Below are positions 57,499-64,000 of a stretch of DNA of 64,000 nucleotides, piece after piece; position 1 is the first letter of the stretch, and every line of letters starts with the position of its first letter. The notes below the pieces were generated by a model, which was not told the DNA's origin, searched no databases, and saw only the letters and a program-made list of their open reading frames with translations. The DNA comes from Streptomyces sp. WM6378 (GTDB lineage: Bacteria > Actinomycetota > Actinomycetes > Streptomycetales > Streptomycetaceae). The stretch spans positions 1-64,000 of the forward strand of contig NZ_LGDD01000177.1 of NCBI RefSeq assembly GCF_001279695.1. The letters run 5' to 3'. The position numbers and the translations under genes are program-made.

Positions 57499-58206
57499 TC
57501 ACTGGTCCTTTTCGAGCCGGTACGTACGGTCACCGGGCGGGATCGTGCTGTCGCCGTTGCCGCGGCCGACGAGCGCGAGGCGGACATGGGTGGCGAACGA
57601 CTCGGCGTACGCGACCCGTTGGGCGTCGAGGGTGCTGAGGGCGAAGGTGATCGGGACGGCCTGGGTGGTCTGGTTCTTGTCGGACGCGCTCGGGGTGAGG
57701 GCCTGGACGGCGCCGACCTGGATGACCCGGGCACCCGCGACGATGAGCTTGGACTCGGGGGTATCGCCCTGCTTGGTGGCGGCGAAGGTGGCGAAGATGT
57801 TGACCGTGTCGCTCGCGTTGATCTTCCCGGCGACGCCGGTCGACGCGTCGATCATGATGGCGATCTCCTGTTCACCCGGCTTGAGTTGGGGCCGGTCGGT
57901 GAACATGCCGTCCTGGAGCAGCGAGCCGCGGGTGAGACGGGTGGCGGCCATCTTGCCGTTGACGTCGGAGATGTCGGTCACGGCGCCCTGCGAGAGCCAC
58001 CGCTTGGGCATGCTCGTCTTCACGAACAGGTCGGCCTTGAGCGGTGTGTAGGCGGGGATGTCGTCTTTCAGTTTGTACGCCGTCACCTCCGGCCCCACCT
58101 TGGAGTTCACGTCGCTGATCACCGTGAGCACCCCGGCGAACGCGCCGAGGGCGCACAGGACCGAGAGGAGGAGAAGGATGATGCCGCGGCGCTGGCGGGA
58201 GTTCAT
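57499..58206 (-). CDS. CpaB/RcpC-like SAF-domain protein
   Basis: 235 residues. A membrane segment (GIILLLLSVLCALGAFAGVLTVI) is followed by a SAF domain (VTAYKLKDDIPAYTPLKADLFVKTSMPKRWL, MAATRLTRGSLLQDGMFTD) and a C-terminal CpaB part (EIAIMIDASTGVAGKINASDTVNIFATF). CpaB proteins stabilise or modify Flp pili. It lies upstream of TadZ in the locus. Confidence 0.88.
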   Translation of the reverse strand: MNSRQRRGIILLLLSVLCALGAFAGVLTVISDVNSKVGPEVTAYKLKDDIPAYTPLKADLFVKTSMPKRWLSQGAVTDISDVNGKMAATRLTRGSLLQDGMFTDRPQLKPGEQEIAIMIDASTGVAGKINASDTVNIFATFAATKQGDTPESKLIVAGARVIQVGAVQALTPSASDKNQTTQAVPITFALSTLDAQRVAYAESFATHVRLALVGRGNGDSTIPPGDRTYRLEKDQ

Positions 58207-58276
58207 TGACCGTACGACCTCGTTCGCTGACGTGGGGCAGAGCGGGCAAGTGGCGGGTGGCTGACGCGAGTTGAGG

Positions 58277-59212
58277 TCAGGGGCCCGGGGCGATGGCGCG
58301 GCGGCGTTCGGCCCGGGTGAGGGGCCGGGCGCGGTAGGCGGAGGCGGGGACGGGGCCGAGGGCGGCGGCGCCGTACGGGGCGGCGGGCTCCTCCTCGGGT
58401 GGCTGTCGCGAGGCGCAGAATCCGCAGCGGTCGCCGATGAGCTCCATGGCGCACCAGCGGCACTGTTCGCGGCGTACGGAGGCGACGAGTTGGTAGAGGA
58501 CCGAGATGTCGGGCAGGTAGGCGGCGAACTCGGTCAGTTTGCCGGTGCCCCACCAGGTGGCCGAGTCGGCGGGCAGGGTGGTCTCCTGCACGGCCTTGAC
58601 CTGCCAGGCGGGGGCGAGGGTTCCCGTGATCCAGTCGGCGTTGGCGGTGCCGCGGGCCAGCAGGAGGTGGCAGGCGAAGTCCGGCCCGGCGAGGGCGCCG
58701 GCCGGGCCGACCTTGGCGAGTTGCGGCTCCGGGTTGGCGAGGACGGCGAACTGGCTGCCCGGCATCCAGGACTTGGCGTGCGAAGTGAGGCCGACCGGGA
58801 TGCGCTCCAGGCGGGTCACGGAGTTCAGGACGGCGCCCGCGTGGATGTAGTGGGAGAGCAGCCGGGCCGCCGATGCGATGACGCCGGGGCTGAAGTCGCA
58901 GACCGAGAGTTGCCTCAACTGCCGTACCAAGATGGCGAGTCCGAGCGGCGGCAGATCGGATTTGATCAGGGTGATCCGATCGGTTTCCAGGAGAGACCGA
59001 ACGGTGTGCAGCCGGTGTTCATGGGCGGCGTCAATTGATGCCGGATAGAAGGCGACGACGTAGCCGTGCTGTTCCAGAAGACGGTGCATGTCGACGAGCG
59101 CGGCATCGAGGGGCTGGGCGTGCGGCGACTGGAGCAGCGCCGCGAGCGGCGTCTGCGGATCGGTCGGCGGCAGCACCAGGTCGGGGCTGGTGACGGCTAT
59201 CGCGGTCGGCAC
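58277..59212 (-). CDS. Conserved Tad-locus protein of unknown function with zinc ribbon
   Basis: 311 residues, the first gene of the Tad locus. No known domain is recognised in the main part (residues 1-235, alpha/beta, with LEQHGYVVAFYPASIDAAHEHRL and LPPLGLAILVRQLRQLSVCDFSPGVIASAARLL). A four-cysteine zinc ribbon is clear near the end: CRWCAMELIGDRCGFC. The tail is proline-rich, then basic (RARPLTRAERRRA). There is no signal peptide or membrane helix, so it is cytosolic. Start GTG 59212 has GGGGG upstream. It may recruit an assembly factor or bind nucleic acid; this is unproven. Confidence 0.7.
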   Translation of the reverse strand: MPTAIAVTSPDLVLPPTDPQTPLAALLQSPHAQPLDAALVDMHRLLEQHGYVVAFYPASIDAAHEHRLHTVRSLLETDRITLIKSDLPPLGLAILVRQLRQLSVCDFSPGVIASAARLLSHYIHAGAVLNSVTRLERIPVGLTSHAKSWMPGSQFAVLANPEPQLAKVGPAGALAGPDFACHLLLARGTANADWITGTLAPAWQVKAVQETTLPADSATWWGTGKLTEFAAYLPDISVLYQLVASVRREQCRWCAMELIGDRCGFCASRQPPEEEPAAPYGAAALGPVPASAYRARPLTRAERRRAIAPGP

Positions 59213-59552
59213 GTCGCGGGCCCCCGTTCACTGATCGCGGTCGCCACCTTGCGGCCCCCGTTCCCTTCGGACGCGCGAGCGTGTGCGAGCCCCCACGACC
59301 GCAACTGATCACTGCAATTCCCACCTGCCTCAGCACTTTATCCACGACCTACCGGCCGGAGAACCGTCTTCTCCTTTCCCGTGTGCTTCCGCGGCCGGTT
59401 TTGGTGCGCGTGGGACGGGAGTTGCGTTGAAAGCCGGCCGACCCTGCGGCCGGAATTGATCCTTCGCTCCTGGAGCCGCTCGACGGCGGCCACGGGGCGG
59501 ACGCCATGGGGAGCCGGGGCACAGGACCGTATACGGGTCGTCGCCAGAGGTC
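59213..59552. other. Gene-free divergent region upstream of the Tad locus and chitinase
   Basis: No convincing coding region is visible. It should contain the leftward promoter of the 11-kb Tad locus, but no clear -35/-10 pair can be assigned by eye. Confidence 0.5.
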
Positions 59553-59581
59553 TTGACAACCCAATTGGTCTGGACCATGTT
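59553..59581 (+). promoter_or_regulatory. Chitinase promoter with DasR-type operator
   Basis: A consensus -35, TTGACA (59553-59558), lies 17 bp before a -10-like CATGTT (59576-59581). The spacer holds ATTGGTCTGGACCATG (59564-59579), a palindrome matching the DasR-responsive element (ACTGGTCTAGACCACT type), also known as the repeated operator of chitinase promoters. Repression by DasR, relieved by glucosamine phosphates from chitin, is expected. Confidence 0.85.
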
Positions 59582-59667
59582 GTGCGACCAGGACGCCCCA
59601 CCCCCACTTCCCCACCCCCACTCCCCATGTCCTCCTCTCCTCCCAACTCCCCTCCCGGAGGCAGCAA

Positions 59668-61356
59668 GTGAACCGTGCAAGATTCGGTCTTGCCGTGGCC
59701 GCGGCCGGCGCGCTCTCCATAGCCGGCCTCACCGGCGTCGCGTCGGCGGCCGACGTCAACAACGCCAAGAACGCCGGGTTCGAGTCGGGCCTCGGCGGCT
59801 GGAGCTGCTCGGCCGGCAGCGGCTCGGTCGTCTCGTCCCCGGTGCACGGCGGAACCGCCGCGCTCAAGGCGACGCCGTCCGGGTCCGACACCGGCCAGTG
59901 TTCGCAGACCGTCGCCGTCAAGCCCAACTCGACGTACACGCTGAGCGCCTGGGTGCAGGGCAGTTACGTCTATCTCGGCGCGAGCGGCACCGGCACTACC
60001 GACGTCTCGACCTGGACGCCGGGCACCGGCAGCGGCTACAGCCAGCTGTCCACGACCTTCACCACCGGCTCCTCGACCACCTCGGTGCAGGTCTACACGC
60101 ACGGCTGGTACGGCCAGCCCGCGTACTACGCCGACGACATCTCGGTGTACGGGCCCGACGGCGGCGGTGGCGGCGACCCCGCGCCGACGATTCCGGCGGC
60201 TCCGGGCGGCCTCGCGGTCGGCTCGGTCGGCTCGTCCTCGGTGGACCTGTCGTGGGGCGCGGTGTCCAACGCCACCGGGTACAACGTCTACCAGGGCGGC
60301 ACCAAGGTGCAGTCGGTTACGGGCAGTTCGGCGACCGTGACCGGGCTGAGCGCGTCGACCTCGTACCAGTTCCAGGTGACCGCGACCAACGCGGCGGGCG
60401 AGTCCCCGAAGTCGGCGGCGGTGACCGGCACGACGTCGGCCGGCGGCGGCAACCCGGGCGGCAGCGGGACCGTACCCAAGCACGCGGTGACCGGCTACTG
60501 GCAGAACTTCAACAACGGCGCGACCGTGCAGAAGATCAGCGACGTGCCAGCGAACTACGACATCATCGCGGTCGCCTTCGCGGACGCCACGACGACGCCG
60601 GGCGCGGTGAGCTTCACGCTCGACACCAACGGGCTGGGCGGCTACACCGTCGACCAGTTCAAGGCGGACATCGCGGCCAAGCACGCGGCGGGCAAGTCGG
60701 TGATCATCTCGATCGGCGGCCAGAACGGCACGATCTCGGTCAGCGACTCCACCTCGGCCAGCAACTTCGCCAACTCCGTCTACTCGCTGATGCAGACGTA
60801 CGGCTTCGACGGCGTCGACATCGACCTGGAGAACGGCCTCAACTCGACGTACATGACGCAGGCGTTGAAGTCGCTCTCCGCCAAGGCGGGCAGCAAGCTC
60901 GTGATCACGATGGCCCCGCAGACCATCGACATGCAGTCCCCGTCGAACGAGTACTTCAAGACGGCGCTCAACATCAAGGACATCCTGACCGTCGTCAACA
61001 TGCAGTACTACAACAGCGGCTCGATGAACGGCTGCGACGGCAAGGTGTACTCGCAGGGCTCGGTGGACTTCCTGACCGCGCTTGCCTGCATCCAGCTCCA
61101 GGGCGGCCTCGACCCGTCGCAGGTCGGCCTCGGCCTGCCGGCGTCGACGTCCGGCGCGGGCAGCGGCTACGTCTCCCCGTCGGTGGTGAACGCGGCGCTC
61201 GACTGCCTGACCCAGGGCACGAACTGCGGCTCGTTCAAGCCGTCGAAGACGTACCCGGGCCTGCGCGGCGCGATGACCTGGTCAACCAACTGGGACGCGT
61301 CCTCGGGCAACGCCTGGTCGAACGCGGTGGGCCCGCACGTCCACGCCCTGCCGTAA
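59668..61356 (+). CDS. Secreted GH18 chitinase with carbohydrate-binding and FnIII domains
   Basis: 562 residues. Signal peptide (about 1-28, ending VASAAD). An N-terminal carbohydrate-binding module (about 30-165: NAGFESGLGGWSC... YYADDISVYG), a glycine linker, a fibronectin III domain (about 175-260), another linker, then a GH18 catalytic domain (about 270-562). The catalytic motif is FDGVDIDLENG with the acid Glu of DxxDxDxE. It cleaves chitin outside the cell. The GTG start lies behind CCCGGAGG. The upstream operator fits DasR control. Confidence 0.95.
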   Translation: MNRARFGLAVAAAGALSIAGLTGVASAADVNNAKNAGFESGLGGWSCSAGSGSVVSSPVHGGTAALKATPSGSDTGQCSQTVAVKPNSTYTLSAWVQGSYVYLGASGTGTTDVSTWTPGTGSGYSQLSTTFTTGSSTTSVQVYTHGWYGQPAYYADDISVYGPDGGGGGDPAPTIPAAPGGLAVGSVGSSSVDLSWGAVSNATGYNVYQGGTKVQSVTGSSATVTGLSASTSYQFQVTATNAAGESPKSAAVTGTTSAGGGNPGGSGTVPKHAVTGYWQNFNNGATVQKISDVPANYDIIAVAFADATTTPGAVSFTLDTNGLGGYTVDQFKADIAAKHAAGKSVIISIGGQNGTISVSDSTSASNFANSVYSLMQTYGFDGVDIDLENGLNSTYMTQALKSLSAKAGSKLVITMAPQTIDMQSPSNEYFKTALNIKDILTVVNMQYYNSGSMNGCDGKVYSQGSVDFLTALACIQLQGGLDPSQVGLGLPASTSGAGSGYVSPSVVNAALDCLTQGTNCGSFKPSKTYPGLRGAMTWSTNWDASSGNAWSNAVGPHVHALP

Positions 61357-61368
61357 CGCAGCACGTTT

Positions 61369-61403
61369 CAGCAGCGCCGTCCGGGGGCCGGGCGGCGCTG
61401 CTG
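61369..61403. terminator. Bidirectional hairpin after the chitinase gene
   Basis: CAGCAGCGCCG pairs with CGGCGCTGCTG. It lies between the convergent chitinase and protease genes. Confidence 0.85.
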
Positions 61404-61422
61404 TCACGTTGTGCCTACAACG

Positions 61423-62295
61423 TCACGGCTTGGGCAGCGTGCAACCGGCCCGGGTCAGATCGATCTTGCTACCGGCCCCGATGCAGGGAACGATGATGTA
61501 CGTCTCCTCGGCGTAGTTGATGCCCTGGCGGACGGTGACGTTGCCGTTCTCGTCGACCTCGCACGGGTTGTTCTCCGTGCACTGCTCACCGTCCTCGTTC
61601 CCGGTGTTGTTGACCGCGACGACCTTGCCGGTGGCCGTGTCGATCACCGGGGAGCCGGAGGTGCCGCCGATGGTGTTGCAGGACGAGGTGTAACGGACCG
61701 AGTCCTTCCAGGTCCAGTCGCCCTCCTTCAGCCGGTAGACGAAGCCGTCCACGTTGCAGCTGTAGGTCCGCTTCCAGTACCCGGAGACGACCTTGATCGC
61801 CGAACCCTGCGTCGGGTGCGCGTCGTTGAGGGTGAGCGCGCTGATCCCGTAGCTGCTCTGGATCTTGGCGTACGTCGTGTTGAGCTGGTAGATCGATATG
61901 TCGGTGTCGGTCATCGTGGCGTACGAGACCTTGGTGGCGCGCAGGGTGGCGACCTTGGACCCCGCGGCGTTCAGCAGCGAGAACGAGCGGGACGAGGGCT
62001 GGTCGGTGATGACCTCGCCGGCGGCGGGGAATCCGCTTTCGAGGCAGTGCCCGTTGGAGAGCACGAGCGCGGGGTCGTTCGGCTGTGAACTGGGCGTACG
62101 GATCACGGAGCCCGAACAGTTGCTCAGCGCCACGGTCCCGGCGAAGTTGACCGCCTTGACGGCGGGTTGGGCGGGGGCGGCCTTGGCGGGAGCCTTGCTG
62201 TCGGAGGGCTGGGCGGCCGCGGCGGGCATCGCGCCCGCGGTGGCGAGCAGCAGGGCACAGACGGCGCCGAGTGCGCCGACGTAGGACTTCTTCAT
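61423..62295 (-). CDS. Secreted trypsin-like serine protease
   Basis: 290 residues. A signal peptide (MKKSYVGALGAVCALLLATAG...) and an Ala/Pro-rich pro-segment precede the S1-type domain. The catalytic His is in LSNGHCLE, the Asp in MTDTDISIYQL and the Ser in IGGTSGSPVIDT. Cysteines in pairs suggest disulfides. It is probably an extracellular protease of the V8/trypsin-like family. Start ATG 62295 follows AAGGGAA. Confidence 0.9.
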   Translation of the reverse strand: MKKSYVGALGAVCALLLATAGAMPAAAAQPSDSKAPAKAAPAQPAVKAVNFAGTVALSNCSGSVIRTPSSQPNDPALVLSNGHCLESGFPAAGEVITDQPSSRSFSLLNAAGSKVATLRATKVSYATMTDTDISIYQLNTTYAKIQSSYGISALTLNDAHPTQGSAIKVVSGYWKRTYSCNVDGFVYRLKEGDWTWKDSVRYTSSCNTIGGTSGSPVIDTATGKVVAVNNTGNEDGEQCTENNPCEVDENGNVTVRQGINYAEETYIIVPCIGAGSKIDLTRAGCTLPKP

Positions 62296-62485
62296 GTGGG
62301 GGTTCCCTTTTTGAGGGTGCTCGGATGATGAAGGAGTGCGGTGACGAAGGAGTGCGGTTTTGTCATGCGCATTGTTGAGGGTCCACTGGTCAACGGGCAA
62401 GTGGACAAAAGGAGTTGATAGAGGGAAGGGGGATGGCCGAAGCAGCCGGTAGAAGGCAACCCCCACCGGCCACCCCCTCGCCTCC

Positions 62486-63964
62486 TTAGATCACCAGGCT
62501 GAGCAGCGCCGCCACCGCGAAGCCCGCTACCGACAGGACCGATTCCAGGACCGTCCAGGACTTCAGGGTGTCGCGTTCGGTGATGCCGAAGTACTTGGCC
62601 ACCATCCAGAAGCCGCCGTCGTTGACGTGCGAGGCGAAGATCGAGCCCGCCGAGATCGCCATGATGATCAGGGCCAGGTGGGCCTGGGAGTGGCCGGCGC
62701 CCTCCACCAGGGGGACCACGATGCCGGCCGTCGTCACGATCGCCACCGTGGCCGAGCCCTGGGCGACGCGCAGGACGACCGAGATCAGCCAGGCCAGGAG
62801 GATGACCGGGAGGCCTACGTTGTTGAAGGTGGTGGCCAGGGCGTCCGCGATGCCCGAGGCCTTCAGGACCGCGCCGAAGATGCCGCCCGCGCCGACCACC
62901 AGCAGGATGTTGCCGACCGGCTTCAGGGACGAAGTCGACACCGTTTCCAGGGACTTGCGGGACCAGCCGCGCCGGATGCCGAGCAGGTAGTAGGCGAGGA
63001 CCAGGGCGATCGTCAGGGCCACGAACGGGTTGCCGAAGAACTCCAGGACCGAGCGGAGGGTGGAAGGGTCCAGGGCGATCGAGGAGAACGTGGCGGCCAG
63101 GATCAGGAGCAGCGGCGTACCGATGATGGCGAGGACCGCGCCCAGCGGCGCCGGCTCCTCGCGCGGGGTGACCCCGGCGGCCTGCTGTTCGGCGGCGACG
63201 GCGGCCTTCGCCTCCTCGGCGGCCTCCAGCATGTCCTGCGGGACCTCGACGAAGATGCGCTTGCCGATCCAGGCGGCGTAGCCCCACGCGGCGAGCACGG
63301 ACGGGACGCCGACCAGGGCGCCCATCAGGATGACCCAGCCGAGCGAGACGTGGAACAGGCCGGCCGCGGCCACCGGGCCGGGGTGCGGCGGCAGGAAGGC
63401 GTGGGTCATGGACAGGCCCGCGAGCAGCGGCATGCAGTACAGCAGGATCGACTTGCCGGACCGCTTGGCGGCGGCGTACACGATCGGCGCGAGGACGAAG
63501 ATGCCGACGTCGAAGAAGACCGGGATGCCGAAGATCAGGCCGGTCAGGCCCATCGCGAGCGGGGCGCGCTTCTCGCCGAAGAGAGTGAGAAGGCGGGTGC
63601 TCAACACCTCGGCACCGCCGCTGACTTCGAGGATCGCGCCCAGCATCGTGCCGAGCCCGATGATGATCGCCACGTGTCCGAGGATGCCGCCCATGCCGGA
63701 CTCGACGACCGAGACGGCGGCGGACTTCTGGACCGTGCCGAAGAGCTCGGTGACCGACAGGCCCGCGCCGAGGCCGACGGCTATCGACACCGCGAGCAGG
63801 GCGACGAACGGCTGGAGCCTGACCTTGATGATCAGGAAGAGCAGGAGGGCCATGCCCAGGACGGCGACGGTCAGGAGACCGGCGGTGCCGCCGATGACGG
63901 GGAGGATGCCGCCCGTGTGGACGGGTGGTGGTGGGGTGGCGGCCGCGACAGCTTGGAACAACAT
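62486..63964 (-). CDS. GntP-family gluconate permease
   Basis: 492 residues with about 12-14 hydrophobic segments. The GntP family pattern is evident: GLGTMLGAILEVSGGAEVLSTRLLTLFGEKRAPLAMGLTGLIFGIPVFFDVGIFVLAPIVYAAAKRSGKS, LPPHPGPVAAAGLFHVSLG and ASHVNDGGFWMVAKYFGI. It takes up gluconate or a related sugar acid with protons. No gluconate kinase is present in the window; it could lie just beyond the right edge, upstream of this leftward gene. Confidence 0.93.
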   Translation of the reverse strand: MLFQAVAAATPPPPVHTGGILPVIGGTAGLLTVAVLGMALLLFLIIKVRLQPFVALLAVSIAVGLGAGLSVTELFGTVQKSAAVSVVESGMGGILGHVAIIIGLGTMLGAILEVSGGAEVLSTRLLTLFGEKRAPLAMGLTGLIFGIPVFFDVGIFVLAPIVYAAAKRSGKSILLYCMPLLAGLSMTHAFLPPHPGPVAAAGLFHVSLGWVILMGALVGVPSVLAAWGYAAWIGKRIFVEVPQDMLEAAEEAKAAVAAEQQAAGVTPREEPAPLGAVLAIIGTPLLLILAATFSSIALDPSTLRSVLEFFGNPFVALTIALVLAYYLLGIRRGWSRKSLETVSTSSLKPVGNILLVVGAGGIFGAVLKASGIADALATTFNNVGLPVILLAWLISVVLRVAQGSATVAIVTTAGIVVPLVEGAGHSQAHLALIIMAISAGSIFASHVNDGGFWMVAKYFGITERDTLKSWTVLESVLSVAGFAVAALLSLVI

Positions 63965-64000
63965 GTGCCAACTCCGTTGTACAGCAGGGGGGTTCCAGGG

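Overview
The window is high-GC DNA with the gene content and gene order of a Streptomyces chromosome. Evidence includes a WhiB-like regulator, an AbaA/WhiJ-type regulatory cluster, a GAF-PP2C-kinase phosphatase, a DasR-type chitinase promoter, a Flp/Tad pilus locus and many GTG starts. No rRNA, tRNA, CRISPR array or transposase was seen. Most of 5-45 kb is housekeeping core; the two ends and a few inserts look accessory.

Layout. 0-5 kb: a GGCGGGCA tandem repeat, a 42-residue membrane-type small protein, and two tandem paralogues of a nuclease-helicase (PD-(D/E)XK plus Schlafen-type/DUF2075 helicase). The first copy carries a frameshift. Both are preceded by a nearly identical leader with a hairpin that could hide the ribosome-binding site. 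5-12 kb: ychF, a DUF6542 membrane protein, ppgK, ispH, an APC permease and xseAB. 12-24 kb: a nitroreductase, a DUF4245 protein, glpX, a wblI-like gene, a DUF1707 protein, a class I fumarase, an NfeD-like OB protein, a secreted GDSL/ricin esterase, class II fumC, a DUF402 protein and a large signalling phosphatase. 24-33 kb: a class A penicillin-binding protein and a four-gene FtsX-type ABC/PadR operon with a palindrome over its promoter. 33-45 kb: divergent oxyR/ahpCD, an AI-2E family transporter, a secreted transglycosylase behind a long structured leader, PhoH2, a prenyl synthase, an aldo/keto reductase, a DUF2079 protein, a methyltransferase, a DUF192 protein and a lipoprotein.

45.8-47.9 kb holds an XRE/DUF5753 regulator, a DUF397-like partner and a third small unknown protein in one coupled operon, divergent from a degenerate RsbW-like protein. 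47.8-59.2 kb is one long leftward Tad locus. In transcription order it encodes an unknown zinc-ribbon protein, CpaB, TadZ, two TadE-like proteins, TadA, TadB, TadC, a histidine kinase, a LuxR-type response regulator, a Flp pilin, a TadG-like protein with a probable CTG start, a lipoprotein and an OmpA-like protein. The two-component pair is translationally coupled to tadC, so pilus assembly and signalling are probably one unit; no TadV prepilin peptidase is present here. 59.2-64 kb: a DasR-type GH18 chitinase, a trypsin-like protease and a GntP-family gluconate permease.

Two copies of a palindromic intergenic mosaic (near 11.8 and 39.5 kb) share a stem with a compensatory base change. The strongest leads are the twin nuclease-helicases with their shared leader hairpin, the Tad locus with built-in two-component genes and a zinc-ribbon unknown, and the AbaA/WhiJ-type cluster.
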